From Sideroxydans sp. (GTDB taxonomy: Bacteria > Pseudomonadota > Gammaproteobacteria > Burkholderiales > Gallionellaceae), in contig DAIDAG010000080.1 of NCBI GenBank assembly GCA_027310725.1, positions 1 through 64,000 on the forward strand: a DNA stretch of 64,000 bases, in the 5' to 3' direction. Of this stretch, positions 50,991-59,608 are shown in pieces. The position numbers and the translations under genes are program-made. How positions within the stretch are numbered: the stretch's first letter is position 1; each line of letters begins with the position of its first letter. Under the pieces are notes generated by a model. That model was not told the origin of the DNA. It worked only from the letters and a program-made list of their open reading frames with translations, and searched no databases.

Positions 50991-51653
50991 ATGACCACTT
51001 CCGTACAGAGCACTACTTCATCGACCACAGCGGCGGCGACTGCTGTGGCAAGTTCGCAGCTGGCCGCCACCCAGGACCGGTTCCTGACGCTGCTGGTGAC
51101 GCAGTTGCAGAACCAGGATCCGCTGAATCCGATGGACAACTCGCAAGTCACGTCGCAGATGGCGCAGCTTTCCACGGTGAGCGGCATCAACCAATTGAAT
51201 GCAACCGTGCAGGCGCTGAGTACCAGCATGACGACGTCACAATCCTTGCAGGCGACTTCCATGATCGGGCACGCGGCGCTGGTGCCGGGCAACCAGATCG
51301 CGCTGGCGAGCGGGCAATCCAATGCGGCGGTGGAATTGACCCAGCCTGCCGACCAGGTCACGGTGACGATCGCCGATACCAAGGGCAATGTCGTGCGCAC
51401 CATGCAACTCGGGTCGCAAAGTGCTGCCGGTGTGGTCAACTTCCAGTGGGATGGCAAGGACAATACCGGCGCAACAGTGGCGGACGGTACCTACCAATTC
51501 AGCGCCAAGGCAGTGCTTGGCACCAGCAACAGCAGCCCGACGACACTGTCTTACGGGATGGTGAACAGTCTGGCGCTGACCTCAGGCGGGCCGACATTGG
51601 GCATGGGCACGCTCGGCGATGTGGCACTGAGCGCGGTCCGTCAGGTTTTGTGA
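50991..51653 (+). CDS. flgD: Hook cap/scaffold protein FlgD
   Basis: 220 residues. The hallmark segment QDRFLTLLVTQLQNQDPLNPMDN lies near residues 28-50. The C-terminal part contains the FlgD Ig/Tudor-like hybrid with GVVNFQWDGKDNTGATVADGTYQF. FlgD caps the growing hook and directs FlgE polymerisation, then leaves when the hook is finished. The first 25 residues are Ser/Thr/Ala-rich and disordered. It is followed by flgE. Confidence 0.95.
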   Translation: MTTSVQSTTSSTTAAATAVASSQLAATQDRFLTLLVTQLQNQDPLNPMDNSQVTSQMAQLSTVSGINQLNATVQALSTSMTTSQSLQATSMIGHAALVPGNQIALASGQSNAAVELTQPADQVTVTIADTKGNVVRTMQLGSQSAAGVVNFQWDGKDNTGATVADGTYQFSAKAVLGTSNSSPTTLSYGMVNSLALTSGGPTLGMGTLGDVALSAVRQVL

Positions 51654-51700
51654 TGAACGTTTCGCCGAGTGCGAGAGATCGAATTTAATAGGAGGATGTC

Positions 51701-53146
51701 ATGGGTTTCGAACAAGGTCTGAGCGGTCTGAATGCAGCATCCAAAAGTCTGGACGTGATCGGCAATAACGTCGCCAATGCCAGCACGGTCGGTTTCAAAC
51801 AATCGCAAGCGCAATTTGCCGACATCTATGCAAACTCACTGGGCGGCGGCGGATCAAGCGTGGCTGCCGGGATCGGTGTCCAGGTGGCGGCTGTGGCGCA
51901 GCAATTTACGCAGGGCAATATCACCACCACGAATAACTCCTTGGACATGGCTATCAGCGGCAGCGGTTTTTTCCGCATGAGCAACAACGGCACGATCACG
52001 TATTCGCGCAACGGGCAGTTCCAGTTGGACAAGAACGGTTTCATCGTCGATAACCAGGGTAAAGACCTGACAGGCTACCAGCCGAATGCAGCCGGAGTCA
52101 TCGTGGCAACCACGCCCGGCCCGATCCAGATATCCACAGCCAATTTGTTGCCCAAAGCCAGCACTGCGGTCACTGCGGGGGTTAATCTGAATGCAAATGC
52201 GGCAATCATTCCTGCGGCACCGGCGTTCGATCCGAACAATCCTGCGACCTTTGACAATTCCACTTCGGCAACGATCTACGACAGTCTGGGTGGAAGCCAC
52301 ATTGCCTCAATGTATTTTGCCAAAACGTCAGCGAACACATGGAATACCTATCTGACAGTGGACGGAGCCATGGTTCCGCCGGGCGGCGCAACTCCAGGGC
52401 TGCTAACGCCAATGACTTTCAATACCAACGGCACGTTGGCGACCCCAACGACTGCGGTGACTTCGGCGTCTTTCACCCCGTCTTCGGCTGCGATAACTCT
52501 TGCGGGATCAACAATAACCGGCGGTACGACCGTTACCGTGCCAAGTACTGCTGGATTGGTAAGCGGTGCAACGGTCACTGGTGACAATTTCCCTGCGGGA
52601 ACCACAATCACAATTACTGGCCCAACCACCTTCACAACTTCGGCGCCAGGGACAAATGCAAGCGGTGTCACCTTGAACGTGACTAATCCGCCCAGCGCGG
52701 CACCGCAAACATTGAGTTTCAACTTTGGCAGCACTACGCAGTTCGGCACCACCTTCGGCGTGAATTCGCTGAGCCAGGACGGCTACACTTCCGGTCAGAT
52801 GACCGGTTTCACCACCGGCTCGGATGGTATGGTCACCGGCCGTTATTCCAACGGCCAGACAAGGACGCTCGGACAAGTGGTGCTGGCCAACTTCAGTAAC
52901 GCCCAGGGCCTGCAATCGCTGGGCAACAACCAGTGGGCGGAGACTTCCACCTCGGGCAACCCGCTCGTGGGCACGCCGGGATCGGCAAGCCTGGGTGTGT
53001 TGCAAACCTCGGCAACTGAAGACTCCAATGTGGATCTCACCGCGGAACTGGTGAACATGATTACTGCACAGCGCGCGTATCAGGCCAATGCGCAGACGAT
53101 CAAGACGCAAGACCAGATCATGCAGACGATCGTCAACTTGCGTTAA
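51701..53146 (+). CDS. flgE: Flagellar hook protein FlgE with extra beta-rich module
   Basis: 481 residues, longer than the 403-residue Salmonella hook protein. ATG 51701 after AGGAGG. The conserved termini are visible (GLSGLNAASKSLDVIGNNVANASTVGFK and VDLTAELVNMITAQRAYQANAQTIKTQDQIMQ). The middle contains an insertion (about 257-326) with VTVPSTAGLVSGATVTGDNF and FPAGTTITITGPTTF. FlgL, nine genes downstream, carries a clearly similar module. The insertion would lie on the outer surface of the hook. FlgE builds the flexible universal joint of the flagellum. Confidence 0.95.
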   Translation: MGFEQGLSGLNAASKSLDVIGNNVANASTVGFKQSQAQFADIYANSLGGGGSSVAAGIGVQVAAVAQQFTQGNITTTNNSLDMAISGSGFFRMSNNGTITYSRNGQFQLDKNGFIVDNQGKDLTGYQPNAAGVIVATTPGPIQISTANLLPKASTAVTAGVNLNANAAIIPAAPAFDPNNPATFDNSTSATIYDSLGGSHIASMYFAKTSANTWNTYLTVDGAMVPPGGATPGLLTPMTFNTNGTLATPTTAVTSASFTPSSAAITLAGSTITGGTTVTVPSTAGLVSGATVTGDNFPAGTTITITGPTTFTTSAPGTNASGVTLNVTNPPSAAPQTLSFNFGSTTQFGTTFGVNSLSQDGYTSGQMTGFTTGSDGMVTGRYSNGQTRTLGQVVLANFSNAQGLQSLGNNQWAETSTSGNPLVGTPGSASLGVLQTSATEDSNVDLTAELVNMITAQRAYQANAQTIKTQDQIMQTIVNLR

Positions 53147-53170
53147 GTGAACTGAGGCGAGGAAGGTGAC

Positions 53171-53914
53171 ATGGACAGGCTGATCTATACCGCGATGACA
53201 GGCGCTTCGCACACCATGCAGCAGCAGGCATCGGTGGCGCAGAATCTGTCCAACGTCAACACGCCGGGATTCCGCTCGACCATCGACACCTTTCGCAGCG
53301 TACCGCTGGTGGGCGAAGGCCTTGCAACCCGTACCTTCGTGGTCGATTCGACATCCGGCACCGACTTCACGCCCGGCGTGATGCAAGCCACCGGACGCAC
53401 ACTCGATGTCGCCATCGATGGCAAAGGATGGATCGCGGTAGAGGATGGCAACGGCAACGAGGCTTATACCCGCAACGGCAGCCTGCAGGTGTTGCCCAAC
53501 GGTATTTTGCAGTCCCGTAACGGCATGAATGTGGTGGGCGATAGCGGGCCCATCACCATACCGCCGGACACCCAGGTGACGATTGCCAAGGACGGAACCA
53601 TTTCGACCGTACCCAGCGGAACGATGGCGGCTCAAGTGGTATTGGTCGGGCGTCTCAAGCTGGTCAATCCTCCGGAGGATCAGTTGGTGCGCGGCGAGGA
53701 TGGTTTGTTCCGCACCAGGGACGGCAAACCGGCCGACGCAGACATCAAGGTCGGTGTGGTCTCGGGCAACCTGGAAGGCAGCAACACGAACATGGTGGAG
53801 TCGATGGTGAACATGATCTCGCTGTCGCGCCAATTCGATATGCAGATGAAGATGCTGACAACGGCGGACGACAACGCCAAGCAAGCCAGCGGCGTACTCA
53901 GCGTCACCGGCTGA
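53171..53914 (+). CDS. flgF: Flagellar proximal rod protein FlgF
   Basis: 247 residues, ATG 53171. The N-terminus [35 protein letters not shown] is typical of FlgF. The central hook-basal-body domain shows [15 protein letters not shown], and the C-terminal helix is [22 protein letters not shown]. FlgF is the proximal rod subunit below FlgG. Spacing to flgG is 22 bp. Confidence 0.96.
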   Translation: MDRLIYTAMTGASHTMQQQASVAQNLSNVNTPGFRSTIDTFRSVPLVGEGLATRTFVVDSTSGTDFTPGVMQATGRTLDVAIDGKGWIAVEDGNGNEAYTRNGSLQVLPNGILQSRNGMNVVGDSGPITIPPDTQVTIAKDGTISTVPSGTMAAQVVLVGRLKLVNPPEDQLVRGEDGLFRTRDGKPADADIKVGVVSGNLEGSNTNMVESMVNMISLSRQFDMQMKMLTTADDNAKQASGVLSVTG

Positions 53915-53936
53915 ATTTTATAAAAGGATACTCATC

Positions 53937-54719
53937 ATGATTCGTTCCCTGTGGATTGCCAAGACCGGTCTGGAAGCACAACAGACGCAGATGGATGTCA
54001 TCTCCAACAACCTGGCCAACGTCAGTACCAACGGCTTCAAGCGTTCGCGTGCGGTGTTCGAGGATCTGCTGTACCAGAACCTCCGCCAGCCGGGTGCGCA
54101 ATCGTCGCAACTGACACAGATACCCTCCGGTCTGCAGATCGGAACCGGTGTGCGCCCTATCGCGGCCGAACGCATCCATACCCAGGGCAACCTGCAACAG
54201 ACCAGCAATCAGCTAGATGTGGCGATCCAGGGCGCAGGCTTCTTTCAGGTTGTGCTGCCAGACGGCACGACGGGCTATACCCGCGACGGCTCTTTCCAGA
54301 CCGACAATCAGGGGCAGATGGTCACTTCGAATGGCTTTCCATTGCAGCCGTCGATCACCATCCCCGCCAATGCCACCTCGGTAACCATCGGCCAGGATGG
54401 CGTGGTGTCGGTCACGCAGCCGGGTACGACAGCGGCGGTGCAGGTCGGCAGCATACAGCTGGCGACATTCATCAATCCGGCCGGACTGGAAAGCATGGGG
54501 CAGAACCTTTATCAGGAGACAGGCTCGTCGGGGGCGCCTCTGGCCAATGTGCCCGGCACCAACGGCACAGGAACGATCAGTCAGGGTTATGTCGAGACTT
54601 CCAACGTGAATGTGGTGGAAGAACTGGTGAACATGATCCAGACACAGCGCGCGTACGAGATCAATTCAAAAGCGGTCACCGTCTCGGATCAGATGCTGCA
54701 GAAACTGACGCAGATGTAA
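53937..54719 (+). CDS. flgG: Flagellar distal rod protein FlgG
   Basis: 260 residues, the standard length. The opening [37 protein letters not shown] and the end [34 protein letters not shown] are textbook FlgG. It forms the straight distal rod through the peptidoglycan and outer membrane. After it the operon has an unusually long 245-bp gap before flgH. Confidence 0.97.
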   Translation: MIRSLWIAKTGLEAQQTQMDVISNNLANVSTNGFKRSRAVFEDLLYQNLRQPGAQSSQLTQIPSGLQIGTGVRPIAAERIHTQGNLQQTSNQLDVAIQGAGFFQVVLPDGTTGYTRDGSFQTDNQGQMVTSNGFPLQPSITIPANATSVTIGQDGVVSVTQPGTTAAVQVGSIQLATFINPAGLESMGQNLYQETGSSGAPLANVPGTNGTGTISQGYVETSNVNVVEELVNMIQTQRAYEINSKAVTVSDQMLQKLTQM

Positions 54720-54964
54720 TGTTATCAAAATGAACATGCTTGAAATTGCCATGGGCGCTTCCCCCCATCCTGACCCTGGTGGAACAACTAGCTATCCCAC
54801 TAAGCAACCAAAAGACGGTTGCCAAGTGGTTGGTTATAAGCCCGCAAGCTGGCAAGTCGCCGGTTATCTCCTGGAAGGAGAGGGAACACACGAGAAGAGG
54901 GTCAAGCAGGCAATCCGCGAAGCGGATGCTCGCAAAGGCAATTTTGAATTTCCGGAGGCGAATC
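54720..54964 (+). other. Unexplained 245-bp insert between flgG and flgH
   Basis: The other gaps in this operon are 5-48 bp. The insert contains an overlapping pair of open frames (80 codons at 54730-54972 and the upstream part of the flgH frame) without similarity to known proteins. It also holds a direct-repeat pair, CAAGCTGG/CAAGTCGC, and a small hairpin CTCC-tggaa-GGAG (54870-54883). No promoter or terminator is clear. Confidence 0.4.
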
Positions 54965-55621
54965 ATGCGTAAAACAATGGGAGTAATAAGTCTGCTGGTT
55001 GTCGCTTTGCCACTGACTGCCTGCGTGCCGCCGCCGTCCACCAGCATCCGGGAACCGTTGACGGCTCGTCCGACCCCTTTGCCTTTGGTGCCGAATAACG
55101 AGGGGGCAATTTTCATGGCGGGAGTGAACGATCATCCGATGTTCGAGGACATGCGCCCGCGCCACGTTGGCGATGTGCTCATCGTCAACATCGTCGAAAC
55201 GACGGCGGCTTCCGGCAAATCGGGACATGACGACACCAATACCGGCAGTCTGGCGATTACTGCACCGTCCCTGACGGGATTGACTGGCGGAGTGTCGGGC
55301 AGCAGCAGTGTCAAATCGGGCGGCGCAAGTGACAGTTCGGGGAGTAATTCTTTCACGGGAGCCATCACCGTGACAGTGACTGAAGTGCTGCCCAACGGCA
55401 ATCTGCGTGTTGCAGGCGAGAAGCAAGTGTCCATCAAATACGCCCAGGAATATGTGCGCTTTTCCGGCATCGTGAATCCGGCCACCATCAGCGGCAGCTA
55501 CACTGTGCAATCGACCCAGGTGGCGGACGTGCATGTCGAATACAAGGGAGCAAACAGCATCGACACATCTGCAGTGCTCAGCATGTTCAACCGCATCTTC
55601 TACTCGGTATTGCCGTTCTAG
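54965..55621 (+). CDS. flgH: Flagellar L-ring lipoprotein FlgH
   Basis: ATG 54965 after GGAGGCG gives 218 residues; the ORF-track start at 54740 runs through the insert. The lipoprotein signal is MRKTMGVISLLVVALPLTAC, with Cys20 lipidated. Conserved FlgH segments include HVGDVLIVNIVETTAASGK, ITVTVTEVLPNGNLRVAGEK and VRFSGIVNPATI. It forms the outer-membrane L ring around the distal rod. The short Ser/Gly-rich loop near 105-130 is normal. flgI follows 11 bp later. Confidence 0.96.
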   Translation: MRKTMGVISLLVVALPLTACVPPPSTSIREPLTARPTPLPLVPNNEGAIFMAGVNDHPMFEDMRPRHVGDVLIVNIVETTAASGKSGHDDTNTGSLAITAPSLTGLTGGVSGSSSVKSGGASDSSGSNSFTGAITVTVTEVLPNGNLRVAGEKQVSIKYAQEYVRFSGIVNPATISGSYTVQSTQVADVHVEYKGANSIDTSAVLSMFNRIFYSVLPF

Positions 55622-55632
55622 CGGGGTAAGCC

Positions 55633-56742
55633 ATGAATATCAGATCGTTTTTATTTGCGCTGTTGATGCTCGTTTCTCTGAGCGCAACAGCGGAACGCAT
55701 CAAAGACCTGGCCAGTGTGCTGGGCGTTCGCGAGAACCAGTTGCTGGGTTACGGGCTGGTGGTCGGCCTGGACGGCAGCGGCGACATGACTATGCAAACA
55801 CCGTTCACGGTGCAAAGCATCACCAACATGCTGTTGCAGATGGGCGTCAACATGCCGCCGGGCAGCAGCAGCATCATGATGCTGAAGAATGTGGCCGCGG
55901 TAACAGTGACGGCTTCGCTGCCGGCGTTTTCACGTCCCGGACAGACCATCGACATCACGGTATCGTCCATCGGCAATGCCAAAAGTCTGCGCGGTGGCAC
56001 CTTGCTGATGACGCCGCTGAAAGGCGCCGACGGGCAGGTGTATGCCATGGCGCAGGGCAACATGCTGGTGAGCGGGGCGGGTGCGGCGGCGGGCGGTTCC
56101 AAGACTCAGATCAATCACTTGAGCGTGGGCCGCATTCCCGGCGGTGCGACAGTGGAGCGCACGGTGCCGACGTCGCTGGGGCAGGGCGAGTACATCTATC
56201 TCGAATTGAATTCTGCCGACTTCACCACGGCGATGCGTCTGGCAGAAGTGATCGGTAATAACGTTTCGCCCGGCAATCCGGAGGTCGCGGCTGCAGTGGA
56301 TGCGCGCACCATACAAGTCAAGGCACCGGAAGGCAACGCGCGCGTGGCGTTCATTTCGCAGATCGAGAACCTGGAAGTCGATGCGGCGGCGGGCAGTGCC
56401 AAGGTCATCGTCAATGCGCGCACCGGCTCGGTGGTGATGAATCAGCATGTCTCGCTCGATGACTGCGCCGTGGCGCACGGCAACCTCACTGTCGTGATCA
56501 ACGCCGAGAACACGGTGAGCCAGCCCGCGCCGTTTTCGCAAGGGCAAACCGTGGCGGTGACCAATGCCAATATCGAGATCAAGGCCGACAAAGGCAATCT
56601 GCTGCACCTGAAGCGCGGTGTGGATCTGAACGATGTGGTCAGGGCGCTCAATTCCATCGGTGCGACCCCGCAGGACATGCTGGCGATCCTGCAGGCAATG
56701 AAGGCCGCCGGTGCGCTGCGCGCCGAACTTGAGGTGATATAG
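55633..56742 (+). CDS. flgI: Flagellar P-ring protein FlgI
   Basis: 369 residues. The signal peptide ends SATAE near residue 21. Family motifs: RIKDLASVLGVRENQLLGYGLVVGL, VTASLPAFSRPGQTIDITVSSIGNAKSLRGG and VVRALNSIGATPQDMLAILQAMKAAGAL. It polymerises in the periplasm into the P ring, aided by FlgA, and forms the LP-ring bushing with FlgH. Confidence 0.97.
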   Translation: MNIRSFLFALLMLVSLSATAERIKDLASVLGVRENQLLGYGLVVGLDGSGDMTMQTPFTVQSITNMLLQMGVNMPPGSSSIMMLKNVAAVTVTASLPAFSRPGQTIDITVSSIGNAKSLRGGTLLMTPLKGADGQVYAMAQGNMLVSGAGAAAGGSKTQINHLSVGRIPGGATVERTVPTSLGQGEYIYLELNSADFTTAMRLAEVIGNNVSPGNPEVAAAVDARTIQVKAPEGNARVAFISQIENLEVDAAAGSAKVIVNARTGSVVMNQHVSLDDCAVAHGNLTVVINAENTVSQPAPFSQGQTVAVTNANIEIKADKGNLLHLKRGVDLNDVVRALNSIGATPQDMLAILQAMKAAGALRAELEVI

Positions 56743-56753
56743 GTTCTGCGGCC

Positions 56754-57587
56754 ATGGCGATCTCCGGCACAGACATCAGCAGCATGGCGATCGACAGCCA
56801 GAGTCTGAACAGGCTGAAATTGCAGGCTACGCAGGCTCCGGACCAGGCGCTGAAGGCGGCAGCCAAGCAATTCGAAGCGGTATTCCTGAACATGATGCTG
56901 AAAAGCATGCGCGATGCGACACCGCAGGACGGTGTATTCGATAGCGAGCAGACCAAGATGTTCACCGGCATGCTCGACCAGCAATTGGCGCAAAGCATGT
57001 CGTCTCGCGGCGTGGGATTGGCGGAAGTCATGGTGAAACAACTCAGCCGCAACCACCAGGTCAGTCCCTCTGCTCCCGCCGCGGTTGCACCGGCCGCGAT
57101 GCGCGCCGTGCCTTCAGCTTACAAGGCCGATGTCCAGCAATCCTTTATCGATAAATTAAGAGTGCCTGCCGAGCAGGCAAGCAGCAGTACCGGTATCCCG
57201 GCGCATCTCATACTGGGACAGGCTGCGCTGGAAAGCGGTTGGGGCAAGCGCGAGATAAAAATGGCGGATGGCAGCAACAGCTATAACCTTTTCGGCATCA
57301 AGGCGGGCAAGGATTGGAAGGGCAAGGTGGCGGAAGTGACCACCACCGAATATCACAACGGAGTGGCGAGCCAACAAGTGCAGCGCTTTCGCGCATACGG
57401 CTCATATGCGGAGTCGTTTCAGGATTACGCAAAATTATTGAACAATAACCCGCGCTATTCGGGAGTGACGGGGCAGGAAGATGCCAAGGTCTTTGCGCAG
57501 GGGCTGCAGCAAGCCGGATATGCGACCGACCCGCATTACGCGGACAAGCTGGTCGGCGTGATCGGCAGCGTCAGCACCCGCGTCTAA
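56754..57587 (+). CDS. flgJ: Rod cap and peptidoglycan hydrolase FlgJ
   Basis: 277 residues. The N-terminal rod-capping domain (about 25-100) has KQFEAVFLNMMLKSMRDATP. A linker (about 105-130) leads to a C-terminal glucosaminidase-type domain (about 135-275) with LGQAALESGWGKRE, carrying the catalytic Glu, and YNLFGIKAG. It opens a hole in the peptidoglycan for the rod. It is the dual-domain form found in beta- and gammaproteobacteria. Its TAA stop codon is the first triplet of the consensus sigma28 promoter of flgKL. Confidence 0.96.
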   Translation: MAISGTDISSMAIDSQSLNRLKLQATQAPDQALKAAAKQFEAVFLNMMLKSMRDATPQDGVFDSEQTKMFTGMLDQQLAQSMSSRGVGLAEVMVKQLSRNHQVSPSAPAAVAPAAMRAVPSAYKADVQQSFIDKLRVPAEQASSSTGIPAHLILGQAALESGWGKREIKMADGSNSYNLFGIKAGKDWKGKVAEVTTTEYHNGVASQQVQRFRAYGSYAESFQDYAKLLNNNPRYSGVTGQEDAKVFAQGLQQAGYATDPHYADKLVGVIGSVSTRV

Positions 57588-57611
57588 AGTTTTCAATTAA
57601 TGTGCCGATAA
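57585..57611 (+). promoter_or_regulatory. Consensus sigma28 promoter of flgKL, overlapping the flgJ stop codon
   Basis: TAAAGTTT - TCAATTAATGT (11 nt) - GCCGATAA is identical to the FliA consensus at all 16 positions. The TAA is the flgJ stop codon. It lies 42 bp before the flgK ATG and allows flgKL to be expressed late as well as from the operon promoter. Confidence 0.95.
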
Positions 57612-57652
57612 CCAGACTGTAGAGCTGACTAACGGCAGAAGGATCTTGCGAT

Positions 57653-59599
57653 ATGGCTATTTTCGGTATTTCAGTGAGCGCGCTCAATGCGGCCCAAGCA
57701 GGCCTTGCAACGACCTCGAATAACATCGCCAATGCCAACACGCCCGGCTATTCACGGGAACAGATCGTCCAGACGCAGATGTTGCCGCAGAACACGGGCT
57801 CGGGGTTCATCGGGCAGGGTGTCAGCGTGGCGACGGTGCAGAGACAATATGACCAGTTCTTGAGTGCACAAGTACTTGCAGCGCAGACGCAATCGTCCAA
57901 TCTGAATACGCAACTGGGCCTGTCGCAGCAGGTAAGCAATCTGCTGGGTGATTCCAGCGGCGGTTTGACTCCCACGCTGCAGGATTTCTTCACCGCGGTG
58001 AACGGCGTTTCCAATGCGCCCCAGTCCGTGCCCGCACGACAGGCCATGATCGGCAGCGCGCAAACGCTGGTGAGCCGTTTCCAGTCCCTGAGCCAGAACT
58101 TGAACCAGATTCGGGACGGTCTCAACAGCCAGATCTCGAACAGCGTGACACAGATCAATAGCTATGCGAACCAGATCGCCACACTGAACGAGCAGATTGT
58201 CCAAGCGCAGGCCAACAATCCGAACCAGCAGCCGAATGCACTGCTGGATCAACGCGACCAGTTGGTCAATCAGCTCAGTCAGCAAATACGCGTTTCAACT
58301 ATCAAGCAGAGCGACGGTTCGATGAACGTCTATATCGGCAACGGTCAATCGCTGGTTCTGGGTAACCAGACCACGACGCTGCAAGCGATCGCTTCTCCCA
58401 CCGACCCGACGGCGCTGCAAGTCGCCTATGCGAACAATGGCACCGTGATTCCGATCCAGCAAAGTTCGCTGCAGGGCGGCAGCCTGGGGGGATACCTCAG
58501 TTTCCGCCAGACCGTGCTCGATCCGGCAGTCAATGCGCTTGGCCGCATTGCAATGGGTTTTGTCGATACCTTCAATCAGCAACAGCAAAAAGGAACGGAT
58601 CTGAACGGCGCGCTCGGCGCAAGCATGTTCACTTCGGCAGTACCGCGCGTGACGCCTTCCTCTTCCAACGTTGGCAACGGTGTACTCGCGGCGACCGTCA
58701 ACAGTACCTCGGCGCTGACAGGGCACGATTACAGCGTGCAGTTCGATGGTACGAACTATACCGTCTACGATACGACCACCAATGCCGCGCAGTCTTTCAC
58801 TCCGGCACAGTTGGCCGCAGGACAAACGCTCCCAGGTACCGGCATCACACTGCAATTGACGGCGGGTTCGGTGGCGAACGTTGCGGGCGATTCGTTCCTT
58901 GTACGACCCACGGCGGACGGCGCAAGCAATATTGCACTCAACATCACCGACCCGACCAAGATCGCCGCATCAGCTCCCATCGCTTCCAACGCGCCGACTA
59001 CCAACCTGGGAACCGGCACCATTGCGCCAGCCAGCGTGGCCGCGACTACCCCGCTGCCATTGAGTGCGGTTCCGCTGCAGGACAATGTGACGATTACCTT
59101 TATCGATGCAACTCACTTTACTGTCACTGACAATACTGCGCCGTCAACGCTCGTTGGTGCACCGGGAACGCTGTATAACCCGGCCGTTGGAGCGACGTTG
59201 TCGTTTAATGGTTGGACGACGCAAATTAGCGGTGCACCTTCTGCCGGGGACACGTTTTCCGTGACTCAGAACACCAACGCCACTGCCGACGGCAGCAACA
59301 TGCTGAAAATGGCAGCATTGCAGACAACCAATACGCTGGTGAACGGCACGACCAGCTACCAGGGTGCTTATGCACAGTTGATCGCCCAAGTGGGCACACA
59401 GACGAACCAGTTGACTACCACCAGCCAGGCGCAGACCAGCCTGTTGACCCAGGTGACCAACTCGCAGCAGGCTGTTTCCGGTGTCAACCTGGATGAAGAA
59501 GCGGCCAATCTGTTGCGTTATCAGCAAGCCTACCAGGCAGCGGGCAAGGCGATGCAGATCGCCAATACCATGTTCGACACCATTCTGAATCTGAAGTAG
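57653..59599 (+). CDS. flgK: Hook-filament junction protein FlgK (HAP1)
   Basis: 648 residues, about 100 more than the Salmonella protein. The conserved termini are GISVSALNAAQAGLATTSNNIANANTPGYSR and VNLDEEAANLLRYQQAYQAAGKAMQIANTMFDTIL. The added length is in the variable middle (about 330-560), which is Thr/Ala/Asn-rich beta sequence. FlgK is the first junction subunit, exported with the FlgN chaperone encoded at 48421-48894. flgL follows nine bases later. Confidence 0.96.
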   Translation: MAIFGISVSALNAAQAGLATTSNNIANANTPGYSREQIVQTQMLPQNTGSGFIGQGVSVATVQRQYDQFLSAQVLAAQTQSSNLNTQLGLSQQVSNLLGDSSGGLTPTLQDFFTAVNGVSNAPQSVPARQAMIGSAQTLVSRFQSLSQNLNQIRDGLNSQISNSVTQINSYANQIATLNEQIVQAQANNPNQQPNALLDQRDQLVNQLSQQIRVSTIKQSDGSMNVYIGNGQSLVLGNQTTTLQAIASPTDPTALQVAYANNGTVIPIQQSSLQGGSLGGYLSFRQTVLDPAVNALGRIAMGFVDTFNQQQQKGTDLNGALGASMFTSAVPRVTPSSSNVGNGVLAATVNSTSALTGHDYSVQFDGTNYTVYDTTTNAAQSFTPAQLAAGQTLPGTGITLQLTAGSVANVAGDSFLVRPTADGASNIALNITDPTKIAASAPIASNAPTTNLGTGTIAPASVAATTPLPLSAVPLQDNVTITFIDATHFTVTDNTAPSTLVGAPGTLYNPAVGATLSFNGWTTQISGAPSAGDTFSVTQNTNATADGSNMLKMAALQTTNTLVNGTTSYQGAYAQLIAQVGTQTNQLTTTSQAQTSLLTQVTNSQQAVSGVNLDEEAANLLRYQQAYQAAGKAMQIANTMFDTILNLK

Positions 59600-59608
59600 G
59601 AGTAGATC

